Source of the DNA: Nocardioides sp. cx-173
Lineage (GTDB): Bacteria; Actinomycetota; Actinomycetes; Propionibacteriales; Nocardioidaceae
Assembly: GCF_021117365.1 (NCBI RefSeq)
Contig: NZ_CP088262.1
Coordinates: forward strand, 2,623,001 to 2,687,000
Reading direction: 5' to 3'
Length of the DNA stretch: 64,000 bases
Positions within the stretch are counted from its first letter, which is position 1. The number at the start of each line of letters is the position of its first letter. The notes under the pieces were generated by a model. It was not told the DNA's origin and did not search any database. It was given only the letters and a program-made list of their open reading frames with translations. Shown piece after piece: positions 51,631-60,238 of the stretch. Made by a program: the position numbers and the translations under genes.

Positions 51631-51934
51631 CCTCCTGACAATAGCGGGCAACGCTCGTCCACCCGCATCGCGAGCCGACCCAGGTGCCCGAGGGGCCGGG
51701 CAGGGCCATCTCGGGCTGCCAAGCCGTCGGGTGGGCACACGAGGACGGCTTCGCACCCGTCGCCCAGCGAACGATGCCCTCCGGTCCTGCCGCTGAACAA
51801 CGCTGACGTCGCGATGCAGGGGCTGGAACTCCTCCCCCAGGTGGGAGACCTAGGTGCGCGCTCCCAGCAGGTCGGCAGGGTGGGATGACGAGCCGAGCGG
51901 GTGCGGTCCCGCGCTGATCCGCGACACTCTGGGC
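51631..51934. other. Divergent intergenic stretch
   Basis: About 300 bp between the LuxR-type gene (-) and the membrane-anchored unknown gene (+). Nothing recognisable beyond the presumed promoters. Confidence 0.35.
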
Positions 51935-52654
51935 ATGAGGAAGCTGCTCCGCGGATGCGCGTTCGTGGCCCTGGGGGCCGCCGTCGTGCTCGCCTGCGTG
52001 TATCTCGTCCACGGCCTCCTAGGCCAGGCCGCGTTGTCGAAGGCCAGAGACCGGGCCAGCGCGGACATCGCCGAGAAGCTGCCCGCCGCCCGCGAGGTCG
52101 CCGCGCAGGACCGGGAGCGGGTCCGCTCCCGGCTCGGCACGTTGACCGCCGGCCGCCCGAACCAGCCGGCGCACTCGTGGACGGAGCTGGTGTGCGACAT
52201 CAGCAGCGTGGACGCCGGCTGGGTGGTCCAGAGCTACTCCCAGGAGTGTCGCCTGCGCACCGTCGACGCCATCCCACTCGAGGGACCGGCCGACGACGGA
52301 GCGACCCCCGGAGGAGCCGAGAGCTCGGCGGACCGCGAATGCGTCTCCACGCCCCCCGGGCCGGGCGCGGTGGACGTGACCTCCCGCGTGTCCATCCACC
52401 GCGGACCGGCCACGGCGTATGACGCCGACGACCCGTACCGCGAAGGCTGCCCCGACGACATCTTCACGCCCGCGGACCGCGAGACGACCAGGCCCCTGGA
52501 CGGCACTCGCCCGGCGGGGACCGAGGACGCCCGCTCGTGGCTGGTCCTCACGATCGAGACCCCCGTCTCGCACATCGACCTCGGCTGCGACCCATGGGTG
52601 CCGCTGCTGTGCGCCTCGCCCCTCGACGCTCCCGTCCTGGGCGACGGCGACTGA
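51935..52654 (+). CDS. Membrane-anchored hypothetical protein
   Basis: A 239-residue protein: one N-terminal membrane segment (FVALGAAVVLACVYLVHGLL, residues 10-29), a helical region, then a Cys- and Asp-rich extracytoplasmic part (CDISSVDAG, SYSQECRL, DRECVST, CDPWVPLLC) with six or more cysteines that could form disulfides. I do not recognise the family. ATG at 51935 is chosen because it places a basic residue pair right before the membrane segment. It converges on the CstR-like gene. Confidence 0.7.
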   Translation: MRKLLRGCAFVALGAAVVLACVYLVHGLLGQAALSKARDRASADIAEKLPAAREVAAQDRERVRSRLGTLTAGRPNQPAHSWTELVCDISSVDAGWVVQSYSQECRLRTVDAIPLEGPADDGATPGGAESSADRECVSTPPGPGAVDVTSRVSIHRGPATAYDADDPYREGCPDDIFTPADRETTRPLDGTRPAGTEDARSWLVLTIETPVSHIDLGCDPWVPLLCASPLDAPVLGDGD

Positions 52655-52683
52655 GCAGGACGGGCGGTCGCTCTCGGCGGGGC

Positions 52684-52953
52684 CTAGGCCAACGCCAGGA
52701 ACAGCTTCTCCATCTTCTTGACGTCGACCCCCTCGAGGCCGCCGGCGTCGGCATCGGTCAGGCAGGTCTGCAGGCCCGTGGCGACGATGGCGTAGCCGGC
52801 GCGCGAGAGTGCCTTGTTGACCGCGGCCAGCTGGGTGAGGACGTCCTCGCAGGAGGAGCCGTCCTCCATCATCCGGATGACGCTGGCCAGGTGGCCGTTG
52901 GCGCGCTTCATGCGCGTGATGATCGGCTTGATGTCGGTGGGCTCGAGGTCCAT
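52684..52953 (-). CDS. cstR: CsoR/FrmR-family repressor, CstR-like (persulfide sensor)
   Basis: An 89-residue all-helical tetrameric repressor (DUF156): IKPIITRMKRANGHLASVIR, then SSCEDVLTQLAAVNKAL and GYAIVATGLQTCL. The two cysteines are 29 residues apart, as Cys31/Cys60 in CstR. The CsoR copper His (expected four residues before the second Cys) is Gly here, arguing against a copper sensor and for persulfide sensing. Divergent from the rhodanese/MBL-rhodanese/TauE genes, with two matching operators in the gap. ATG at 52953 overlaps the stop of a 40-codon frame. Confidence 0.88.
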   Translation of the reverse strand: MDLEPTDIKPIITRMKRANGHLASVIRMMEDGSSCEDVLTQLAAVNKALSRAGYAIVATGLQTCLTDADAGGLEGVDVKKMEKLFLALA

Positions 52954-53075
52954 CAGGCCTGCCCTCCCTGGCCGGCGATCTGCCCGGTGACCTGCGGGAG
53001 GACCGGCACGCACGCGGCGGTCATCTTTGTCTCGGTGCGGCGCTCGGCAGAGCCCGACTGCGTGTCGTGAGCCAT
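52953..53075 (-). CDS. Small 40-residue ORF coupled to cstR
   Basis: Encodes a 40-residue peptide with one cysteine (TAACVPVLPQVTGQ). It has a ribosome site (AAAGGACACGAG) before ATG 53075 and its TGA overlaps the cstR ATG by one base, so it could couple translation of the repressor. It is too short to recognise; an internal ATG gives a 23-residue version. May simply be a leader ORF. Confidence 0.4.
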   Translation of the reverse strand: MAHDTQSGSAERRTETKMTAACVPVLPQVTGQIAGQGGQA

Positions 53076-53130
53076 CGCTCGTGTCCTTTCGACGTCGTCG
53101 GGCCGTCGGCCCCGGGACCGCCAACTGTAT

Positions 53131-53180
53131 AACCCCCCAGGGGGATGCGCTACCGTGGATCTGGATCCCCCTGGGGGGAT
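53131..53180. promoter_or_regulatory. Paired CsoR-family operators between cstR and cst genes
   Basis: Two inverted copies of the same 16-bp sequence: AACCCCCCAGGGGGAT (53131-53146) and ATCCCCCTGGGGGGAT (53165-53180), centres 34 bp apart. G/C-tract palindromes like these are the classic CsoR/CstR operators. Their place in the divergent gap lets one repressor control both directions. Confidence 0.85.
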
Positions 53181-53211
53181 CGTCATGCAGTCACACCAAG
53201 GAAGTGCGCCC

Positions 53212-53400
53212 ATGCGTGAGATCGACGTCGACCAGCTCGCCGCAGCCCTCCCCGGAGGGGCCCTGGTGATCGACGTGCGCGAGCCCGACGTCCTCCTCGC
53301 CCAGGGCGTCGACGCCGTCAACGTCACGGGTGGCACCAGCGCCTGGGTGCGCTCCGGGCGTCCCGTCGCCCGCGGCGCCGAGGCGGGAGCGGCGCGATGA
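53212..53400 (+). CDS. Rhodanese-like protein with internal deletion (no active-site loop)
   Basis: A 62-residue remnant: the start of a rhodanese domain (VDQLAAALPGGALVIDVREP) joins directly to its end (AVNVTGGTSAWVRSGRPV). The middle ~50 residues, including the CRxGxR catalytic loop, are absent, yet the frame is preserved. It cannot be an active sulfurtransferase. ATG at 53212 follows AAGGAAG; its stop overlaps the next start (ATGA). It may survive for translational coupling. Confidence 0.75.
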   Translation: MREIDVDQLAAALPGGALVIDVREPDVLLAQGVDAVNVTGGTSAWVRSGRPVARGAEAGAAR

Positions 53401-54779
53401 CCGCGCCGAGCGCCCTCACCGTGCTGCTCATCGAGACCCCGACCCTCGGGGACCGCAGCTACCTCGTCCACGACGGCGAGATCGCGTTCGTGGTCGACCC
53501 CCAGCGCGACATCGACCGCGTAATGGCGCTTCTCCAGGAGCACGGCGTCCGGGCCACCCACGTCCTCGAGACACATATCCACAACGACTACGTCACCGGG
53601 GGTCTCGCCCTGGCCGCGGCGACCGGGGCGGCGTACCTCGTCAACGCCGCCGACGATGTCGCCTTCGAACGCACCCCCGTGCACGACGGCCAGGAGATCC
53701 TCGTGGGCTCGCGCATGCGCCTCACCGCGCTGGCGACCCCCGGCCACACCTTCACCCACCTCTCCTACGCGCTGCGCGACACCGAGAGCGGCTCGGATCT
53801 CGGCGTCTTCTCCGGTGGCTCGCTGCTGTACGGCGCCACGGGTCGGCCCGACCTGCTGGGCGCCGACCACACCGACGCCCTCGTCCGCCACCAGCACGCC
53901 TCAGCGCACCGGCTGGCCGACCTGCTGCCCGACGAGGCCGAGGTCTTCCCCACCCACGGGTTCGGCTCGTTCTGCTCCGCCACCCAGACCGCCGCCGCCT
54001 CGTCGACGATCGGTCTCGAGCGGCGCCGCAACCCGGTCCTGACCCAGGACGCGGAGACCTACGTCCGCGAGCTGCTGGCCGGCCTCGGCCCCTGGCCGGC
54101 CTACTACGCCCACATGGCGCCGGCCAACGCCGACGGTCCGGCCGCGCCCGACCTGAGCCCTCCGGAGCGGGCCGACGCCGCCGAGCTGCGCCGCCGCATC
54201 GAGGCCGGCGAGTGGGTCGTCGACCTGCGCCACCGCACCGCCTTCGCCGCGGGCCACGCGCCCGGAACGCTCAACCTGGGGCTGGACGGCGGCTTCGCGA
54301 CGTACGTCGGGTGGCTGATCCCGTGGGGCACCCCGATCACCCTGCTGGGCGAGAGCGTGGAGGACGTCGCCGAGGCGCAGCGCGAGCTGGTCCGCATCGG
54401 CATCGACCGACCCGCGGCCCACGCCACCGGCACTCCGCACGACTGGACCGAGGGTGGGCTGGCGAGCTTCGCGACCGCGACCTTCGGCGACCTCGCCCAC
54501 GTCCGCCACCACCGAGAGGTGGTGATCCTGGACGTGCGCCGTCGCGACGAGCACCACGCGACCGCCATCGCCGGCGCCGTGAACATCCCGCTCCACGAGC
54601 TGTTGAGCCGGCTCGGCGAGGTGCCGGCCGGCGAGGTCTGGGTGCACTGCGCGGGCGGCTACCGCGCCTCGATCGCCGCCTCCATGCTGGATGGGCACGG
54701 TCGGACCGTGGTGGCCGTCGACGACGTCATGGACAACGCCGGGACGGCCGGCCTGCCGCTCATGGGCCCGTCGGCGTGA
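53397..54779 (+). CDS. MBL-fold persulfide dioxygenase fused to rhodanese domains (CstB/ETHE1-like)
   Basis: A 460-residue enzyme expected to oxidise persulfides to sulfite or thiosulfate. N-terminal ETHE1-type metallo-beta-lactamase domain (~8-240) with iron site ETHIHNDY (His60, His62, Asp64) and ATPGHTFTHLSY; a first rhodanese domain lacking Cys (~265-350), and a second with catalytic Cys418 in VHCAGGYRAS. The layout matches CstB-like fusions. Lies between CstR-type operators and a TauE-type exporter gene, with 4-bp overlaps to both neighbours. Confidence 0.92.
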   Translation: MTAPSALTVLLIETPTLGDRSYLVHDGEIAFVVDPQRDIDRVMALLQEHGVRATHVLETHIHNDYVTGGLALAAATGAAYLVNAADDVAFERTPVHDGQEILVGSRMRLTALATPGHTFTHLSYALRDTESGSDLGVFSGGSLLYGATGRPDLLGADHTDALVRHQHASAHRLADLLPDEAEVFPTHGFGSFCSATQTAAASSTIGLERRRNPVLTQDAETYVRELLAGLGPWPAYYAHMAPANADGPAAPDLSPPERADAAELRRRIEAGEWVVDLRHRTAFAAGHAPGTLNLGLDGGFATYVGWLIPWGTPITLLGESVEDVAEAQRELVRIGIDRPAAHATGTPHDWTEGGLASFATATFGDLAHVRHHREVVILDVRRRDEHHATAIAGAVNIPLHELLSRLGEVPAGEVWVHCAGGYRASIAASMLDGHGRTVVAVDDVMDNAGTAGLPLMGPSA

Positions 54780-55597
54780 CCCTCGCCCTGGCGATCGCCG
54801 CCGGCGCGCTCATCGGGCTCAGCCTCGGTGCGCTGGGAGGCGGCGGCTCGATCCTGGCCGTGCCGGTGCTGGTCTACGTGCTCGACCAGTCACCCGCCCA
54901 GGCGACGACCGGCTCCCTGGTCGTCGTCGGCGTGACGTCGCTGATCGGCGCCATCGCGGCTCGGCGGTCCGGCCACGTCCTGCTCGCCCGCGGCGTTGCC
55001 TTCGGCCTGGTCGCCGTCGGCGGCGCGGTCCTCGGCGCCAAGGCCTCGGCCCACGTCGCCGAGGAGGTCCTGCTCGTCGCCTTCGCCGGCCTGATGCTGC
55101 TCGTCGGCGCGCTGATGGCGTCGCGGCTGCGGCGCCCTCACGCCGACGGCCACGCGCACGTCCGGCGCCCTGCGCTCGACGACCCCATCATCACGTTCAG
55201 CCCGACGTTCGCCTGCGCGTGCCCGCGCGCCCTGAAGGTGCTCGTCACCGCGACGCTCGTCGGGCTCCTCACCGGCTTCCTCGGCGTGGGCGGCGGGTTC
55301 GTCGTCGTTCCCGCGCTGCTGGTCGCCCTCGCGCTGCCCCTTCAGTACGCCGCCGGCACCTCGCTCGTCGTCATCACGATCACCAGCGCGGCCGCCCTGG
55401 CGACCCGCGCCGGAGTCGGTGCGGCCCCCGACTGGGGCATGGTCGTGGTCCTGACGCTCGCCTCGGCGCTCACCGCGGTCGCCGGGGCTCGCCTTGCCGA
55501 CCGCGTCGACACCCGCCGCCTCACCGCTGCATTCACCGGCCTGGTGCTCGCCGTCGCCGCCTACACCGCGGTCCGCGCCGTCCCAGCCCTCATGTGA
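54776..55597 (+). CDS. TauE/SafE-family sulfite exporter-like permease
   Basis: A 273-residue membrane protein with about eight segments in two repeats, each with the family Gly-rich motif (LGALGGGGSILAVPVLVY and GFLGVGGGFVVVPALLV). A central cytoplasmic loop is His/Arg-rich and contains FACACPRA. TauE/SafE proteins export sulfite or sulfoacetate, fitting removal of the product of the persulfide dioxygenase. GTG at 54776 overlaps the upstream stop (GTGA). Confidence 0.9.
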   Translation: MTLALAIAAGALIGLSLGALGGGGSILAVPVLVYVLDQSPAQATTGSLVVVGVTSLIGAIAARRSGHVLLARGVAFGLVAVGGAVLGAKASAHVAEEVLLVAFAGLMLLVGALMASRLRRPHADGHAHVRRPALDDPIITFSPTFACACPRALKVLVTATLVGLLTGFLGVGGGFVVVPALLVALALPLQYAAGTSLVVITITSAAALATRAGVGAAPDWGMVVVLTLASALTAVAGARLADRVDTRRLTAAFTGLVLAVAAYTAVRAVPALM

Positions 55598-55672
55598 CGC
55601 CGCCCGAGGCGGCGCACCTCGACCGCACGACCCTTCCTGCACCACCTCACCACCACCTCAAGGAGCCCCACC

Positions 55673-55837
55673 ATGTGCCGAGCAGTCACCTGCAAGAAGT
55701 GCGGCAAGACCACCTGGGCCGGCTGCGGCCAGCACGTCGACCAGGTCTTGGCCCGCGTCCCCCGCGCCGACCGGTGCGACGGCCACCCGCAGGAGCCCCG
55801 CACCGGCCTGTGGGCCCGGCTGTTCGGGAGGAGCTGA
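55673..55837 (+). CDS. Small Cys-rich zinc-ribbon-like protein
   Basis: A 54-residue protein. Cysteines are arranged as MCRAVTCKKCGKTTWAGCG and a later RCDGH, giving a CxxC plus C...C/H set suited to one Zn or Fe. Small proteins of this pattern are common in actinobacteria. ATG at 55673 with AAGGAG upstream, 75 bp after the exporter gene on the same strand, so probably the last gene of the persulfide operon. Function unknown. Confidence 0.75.
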   Translation: MCRAVTCKKCGKTTWAGCGQHVDQVLARVPRADRCDGHPQEPRTGLWARLFGRS

Positions 55838-55838
55838 C

Positions 55839-55872
55839 GAGCCCGGCCACGTGCGCCGAACGCCGAGGGCTC
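55839..55872. terminator. Weak hairpin between convergent genes
   Basis: GAGCCC (55839-55844) / GGGCTC (55867-55872), 6-bp stem and 22-base loop, between the small Cys-rich protein gene and the LacI gene; its right arm overlaps the LacI stop codon. Confidence 0.3.
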
Positions 55873-56899
55873 ACACCGAGTCGCGGCGTACCAGCTCGGG
55901 CACGAAGACCACCCGGCGCGGGACGCCCTGGCCGCCCTCGTCGATGGCCTCGGTGAGCAACCGGACCGCCTCGGCGACCATCTGGGCGATCGGGTTGTGC
56001 AGCGTGGTCAGGGGTGGGCGGGTGCGCTCGGCGACGCCGAGGTCGTCGTAGCCCACGATCGCGACGTCCTCGGGGACGCGGATGCCGCGGCTGGCGAGCT
56101 CACGCACGGCGCCTTGGGCCATGAGATCGGAGGCGGCGAAGATGCCGTCGATGTCGGCCCCGGCGTCGAGCAGCGAGGCGCAGGCCTCGGCCCCGCTCTC
56201 CTCGGTGAAGTCGCCGTAGGCGACCAGGTCGCTCGGCACCCCGTGGGTCGCCAGCTCGCGACGCCAGCCCAGGAGTCGGTCATGGCCCGCGCGCATGTCG
56301 GGGGGCCCGGCGATGGTGGCGATCTTGCACCGTCCCGCCTCGAGCAGGACCCGCACCGCCTGGCCGGCGGCACCGGCGTTGTCGCTGTCGACGAACGAGA
56401 CGCGCTCCGAGCCGATCCACGGACGCCCGATGAACACGCACGGCAGACCGATCTCGGAGAGGTGCTCGGCGAGACGGTCGTCGCGGTGGTGCGAGGCGAC
56501 GATCGCGCCGTCGACGTAGCGACCGCGCAGGTAGAGCAGCAGGCGCTCCTCCTCGTCGCCCGGCTGGGCGAGCAGCAGCACCAGTTGGAGGTCGTGCTCG
56601 CGAAGGGAGCGGGCGACCAGGTGCAGCATCCTCGCGAAGAACGGGTCGGAGAAGATCCGCTCGTCGGACTCGGGGAGGATCACCGCCACGGATCCGGTGC
56701 GCTGGGTGACCAGCGACCGCGCGGCCCCGTTGGGCGTGTAGCCCAGCTCGCGCACCGCGTCGAAGACCGCCGTCTGCGCCTTGGCGCTGACCTTCGACCT
56801 GCCGTTGATCGCCCGCGACGCCGTGGCCTTGCTGACCCCTGCGAGCTCGGCCACCTCGCCCAGCGTGGACGCCCGCCCGTTGTGAGCCACCCGCGTCAC
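55871..56899 (-). CDS. LacI-family repressor (CebR/BglR-like)
   Basis: A 342-residue repressor: N-terminal HTH (TLGEVAELAGVSKATASRAI, hinge GYTPNGAARSLVTQ) and a periplasmic-binding-like sensor domain (VDGAIVASHH, IAGPPDMRAGHDR, GIFAASDLMAQGAV, VAIVGYDDL). Last gene of the beta-glucoside operon; GTG at 56899 overlaps the GH1 stop (GTGA). Likely binds the two palindromes at 61555 and 61654 and is released by a beta-glucoside. Confidence 0.93.
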   Translation of the reverse strand: MTRVAHNGRASTLGEVAELAGVSKATASRAINGRSKVSAKAQTAVFDAVRELGYTPNGAARSLVTQRTGSVAVILPESDERIFSDPFFARMLHLVARSLREHDLQLVLLLAQPGDEEERLLLYLRGRYVDGAIVASHHRDDRLAEHLSEIGLPCVFIGRPWIGSERVSFVDSDNAGAAGQAVRVLLEAGRCKIATIAGPPDMRAGHDRLLGWRRELATHGVPSDLVAYGDFTEESGAEACASLLDAGADIDGIFAASDLMAQGAVRELASRGIRVPEDVAIVGYDDLGVAERTRPPLTTLHNPIAQMVAEAVRLLTEAIDEGGQGVPRRVVFVPELVRRDSV

Positions 56900-58335
56900 G
56901 CTACTGGCAGACGGTTCTGGGCGGCGAGCCGGGAGAACCACAGCGCGCTGTCCTTGGGCGTGCGCACCTGGGTGTCGTAGTCGACGTGGACGAGACCGAA
57001 GCGGTGGGCGAAGCCGTAGCTCCACTCGAAGTTGTCCATGAGCGACCACACGAAGTAGCCGCGCACGTCCACCCCCCTGTCCATCGCGTCCAGCATCGCA
57101 TGCAGGTGCTGCTCGATGAATCGCTGCCGCGACGTGTCGTGGACCGCGCCGTCCTCGACGACGTCACAGGCCATGACGCCGTTCTCGGTGATGTAGACCG
57201 GCGGCGCGTCGTAGACGTCCTTGAGCCGCACGAGCACTCGGGTGAAAGCGACGGGGTCGATCTCCCAGTCCCGCTCGGTGGTCGGCCTGCCCGTGCGCGG
57301 GAACACCATGCCGCCTCCGGGGTACGGCGACTGGCGCGGGCGCGAGGAGTGCTCGATGCGGCTGCCCAGCAGCTCACCGGGCTGCGCGTCGTAGGGCAGC
57401 GCGGCGGGGACGTCGCCGTGGTAGAAGTTCACGCCCAGGAAGTCCAACGGCCGGCTGATCAGCTCCAGGTCGCCGTCGAGGACGAAGTCCTGCCAGGGCT
57501 TGGCGTCGAAGAGCATGCCGTCGGTGTCGCGGCCCAGGTCGTCGGGGTACTTCCCGTGGAACAGCGGATCGAGGAAGAGGCGGTTGTGGAAGCCGTCGAG
57601 GCGGCGAGCCGCCTCGACATCCTCCTCGCGCGAGGGGTCGAACGGGTCCGCCACGGTGGGGTTGAGGGTGATGCCCACGGTCTTGCCCCGGTCGGCCGTG
57701 CCGCCCTGCCCTCGGAACGCGTCGACGAACAGTCCGTGGCCCAGGAGCAGGTGGTGCGCCGCAACGACGCCGGCGACGCCCTCCTGCCGTCCCGGCGCGT
57801 GACCGCCGCCGGTGTAGCCCATGAACGCCGAGCACCAGGGCTCGTTGAGGGTCGTCCAGCTGTCGATGCGGTCGCCGAGCGCGTCGTGGACAGCCATCGC
57901 GTAGTCGAGGAACCGGTAGGCCGTGTCCCGGTCGGTCCAGCCGCCGCGGTCCTCCAGCGCCTGCGGCAGGTCCCAGTGGTAGAGCGTCGGAAAAGGCGTG
58001 ATCCCGGCGTCGAGCAGCTCGTCGGTGAGCCTGCAGTAGAAGTCCAGACCGGCCGGGTTGAGGGCACCGCCGTCGGGACACACACGCGGCCACGCCACGG
58101 AGAAGCGGTACGACGCGAGCCCCAGGCGCTTCATTAGGGCGACGTCCTGTGGCATCCGCTCGTAGTGCTCGCACGCGACGTCCGCGGTGTCGCCGTGCAG
58201 GATCGCGCCGGGCACCGTGACGAAGGCGTCCCAGATCGACGGCGTGCGCCCATCGGCGTGGACCGCCCCCTCGATCTGGTACGCCGCGGCCGCGGCGCCC
58301 CACAGGAAGCCCGGGGGGAACTCTCGGATCGTCAT
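56896..58335 (-). CDS. GH1 beta-glucosidase
   Basis: A 479-residue family 1 glycoside hydrolase that cleaves beta-glucosides after uptake (no signal peptide). N-terminal FLWGAAAAAYQIEGA, acid/base Glu165 in TLNEPW, nucleophile Glu384 in ITENG, and the C-terminal GYFVWSLMDNFEWSYG. ATG at 58335 overlaps the permease stop (58332), so it is in the ABC transporter operon. Cellobiose or related cello-oligosaccharides are the probable substrates. Confidence 0.95.
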   Translation of the reverse strand: MTIREFPPGFLWGAAAAAYQIEGAVHADGRTPSIWDAFVTVPGAILHGDTADVACEHYERMPQDVALMKRLGLASYRFSVAWPRVCPDGGALNPAGLDFYCRLTDELLDAGITPFPTLYHWDLPQALEDRGGWTDRDTAYRFLDYAMAVHDALGDRIDSWTTLNEPWCSAFMGYTGGGHAPGRQEGVAGVVAAHHLLLGHGLFVDAFRGQGGTADRGKTVGITLNPTVADPFDPSREEDVEAARRLDGFHNRLFLDPLFHGKYPDDLGRDTDGMLFDAKPWQDFVLDGDLELISRPLDFLGVNFYHGDVPAALPYDAQPGELLGSRIEHSSRPRQSPYPGGGMVFPRTGRPTTERDWEIDPVAFTRVLVRLKDVYDAPPVYITENGVMACDVVEDGAVHDTSRQRFIEQHLHAMLDAMDRGVDVRGYFVWSLMDNFEWSYGFAHRFGLVHVDYDTQVRTPKDSALWFSRLAAQNRLPVA

Positions 58336-59162
58336 CCCTTGACGGCTCCTTGCATGATGCCCGCCACGAGCTGGCGGCCGGTGGCGATGAACAGCAGCAG
58401 CAGCGGGATCGTGGCCAGCAGCGTGCCCGCCTGGAGCAGCGCGATGTCCGAGATCCCCCCGGCGGGCGCGATCTTGAGCTGGTCGAGCGCCGTCTGCAGG
58501 GTCTGGACGTCGGAGCCCTGCAAGATCAGCAGCGGCCACATGAAGTCGGTCCAGGTGTGCATGAAGGTGAACAGTGCGAGGATCGCCATCGCCGGGCGCG
58601 CGGCCGGCACGGCGACGGTCCAGAACGTGCGGATCTGCGAGCAGCCGTCGACCCGGGCCGCCTCGATCAGCTCGTCCGGGATCGCGTCGACGAGGTACTG
58701 GCGCATGAAGAAGACGCCGAACGCCGTGACCAGCCACGGCAGCACCACCGCGGTGCGGGTGCCGGCCAGGCCCAGGTTGCTGAACTCCTTGAGCAGCGGC
58801 ATCAACGCCAGCTGGGTCGGCACCGCCATCGTGGCGATGACGAAGCCCATGCCGACGGTGCTCCCGCGGAACCTGAGCTTGGCGAACGAGTAGCCGGCCA
58901 GGGTGGAGAAGAACACCACCGAGACGGCCGAGACGCCGGAGATGATCACGGAGTTGGCGAGCGCGGACCAGAAGTCAATCTGGTCGAAGACCCGGCGGGC
59001 GTTGTCGAGGAAGTGGCCACCCGGGAAGAGCGGCGGCGGACTGTGGATCGCCCGCTCCTTGGTCACCGAGCCGATGACGAAGGACCAGTAGAGCGGGAAG
59101 GCCGAGCCCAGCACGAAGGCGGCGAGCAGGCCGTAGACGAGTGCTCCTGGACGGCGGTTCAT
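58332..59162 (-). CDS. Carbohydrate ABC permease (MalG/CebG-like)
   Basis: A 276-residue permease with six membrane segments and the EAA loop (ELIEAARVDGCSQIRTFWTVAVP, residues ~165-190) that contacts the ATPase. Works with the partner permease encoded upstream. No ATPase gene is in the operon, so a shared MsiK-type ATPase elsewhere is expected, as in other actinobacterial sugar importers. ATG at 59162 overlaps the upstream stop. Confidence 0.94.
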   Translation of the reverse strand: MNRRPGALVYGLLAAFVLGSAFPLYWSFVIGSVTKERAIHSPPPLFPGGHFLDNARRVFDQIDFWSALANSVIISGVSAVSVVFFSTLAGYSFAKLRFRGSTVGMGFVIATMAVPTQLALMPLLKEFSNLGLAGTRTAVVLPWLVTAFGVFFMRQYLVDAIPDELIEAARVDGCSQIRTFWTVAVPAARPAMAILALFTFMHTWTDFMWPLLILQGSDVQTLQTALDQLKIAPAGGISDIALLQAGTLLATIPLLLLFIATGRQLVAGIMQGAVKG

Positions 59163-60145
59163 CGCTCCGACCTCCTCTGGACCAGCCGGGTGACGCCGAA
59201 GTTGAGCAGGGCGATCACGACGATGATCAGCACGATGATCCAGGTGGCGGCGGCCGCACGTGGATAGGGATCGGTGGCGCTGTTGGCGGTGTTGAAGACG
59301 TACATCGTCAGTGTCTGGTACTGGTAGTCCGCACCCCCTTGGAACTGCAGGTTGGTGTCGAACAGCCGCGGCTCGGTGAAGATCTGCAGGCCCCCGATGG
59401 TCGAGGTGATGATGACGAAGACCATGGTCGGGCTGATCGAGGGCAGCGTGACGTGGAAGAACTGCCGCACCCGGCTGGCACCGTCGATCGACGCCGCCTC
59501 GTAGAGCTGGCGGGGCACCGCCTGCAGGGCGGCGAGGATGATCAGGGTGTTGTAGCCGGTCCAGCGGTAGTTGACCATCGACGCGATGGCCGTCCAGCTG
59601 GCGAACCGGTCGGTGTGCCAGCCGACCTTCGGCAGGCCCAGCCCCTGGATGATCTCGTTCACCAGGCCGGTCTTGTCGGCGAAGAGGCTGCCGAAGATCA
59701 GTGCTGTCGCGGCCGGCGCGACGACGAAGGGCAGCAGCACGCTCATCCGCCACCAGGTGCGACCGCGCAGGTGGGTGTCCAGCATCGCCGCGATCACCGT
59801 CGCGATGACGACCTGCGGACCCGAGGAGAGCACGAAGATGCCGATGGTGTTCCAGAAAGCCTTGTGGAACACCGGGTCCTGCAGCACGTGGACGTAGTTG
59901 GCCCACCCGACACCCTCGCCGTGGGTCGGGCCGAAGCGCGGCCAGGAGAAGAACGAGAGGTAGCCCGAGTAGACCATCGGGTAGACCCCGATGAGCAGGA
60001 ACACCAGGAAGAACGGCACCACGTAGAGGTACGGCGAGAAGTGGAAGTCCCATCGCGAGAGCCGCTGGCGCCGCGTCAGCCTCGGGGGCGGCGTGCCCGT
60101 CTGCTTGCCGGCGTCACCGGTCCTGGTGGCCTCGATGGTCGTCAT
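59159..60145 (-). CDS. Carbohydrate ABC permease (MalF/CebF-like)
   Basis: A 328-residue permease with six membrane segments (first at ~40-65 after a long basic N-terminus) and the EAA loop QLYEAASIDGASRVRQFFHVTLP. ATG at 60145 is chosen because GAGGAAGAG precedes it; the frame runs to 60229. Overlaps the second permease by ATGA. Part of the binding protein-permease-permease-GH1-LacI operon. Confidence 0.94.
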   Translation of the reverse strand: MTTIEATRTGDAGKQTGTPPPRLTRRQRLSRWDFHFSPYLYVVPFFLVFLLIGVYPMVYSGYLSFFSWPRFGPTHGEGVGWANYVHVLQDPVFHKAFWNTIGIFVLSSGPQVVIATVIAAMLDTHLRGRTWWRMSVLLPFVVAPAATALIFGSLFADKTGLVNEIIQGLGLPKVGWHTDRFASWTAIASMVNYRWTGYNTLIILAALQAVPRQLYEAASIDGASRVRQFFHVTLPSISPTMVFVIITSTIGGLQIFTEPRLFDTNLQFQGGADYQYQTLTMYVFNTANSATDPYPRAAAATWIIVLIIVVIALLNFGVTRLVQRRSER

Positions 60146-60238
60146 GTCGCTCTTCCTCTCGTCGATCGGGCCCGCCCCACGCCGGGGAGGTCGCACGGAC
60201 CTCCCCGGCGGAGCCGGGATGCCGACCACGGACAGCGG

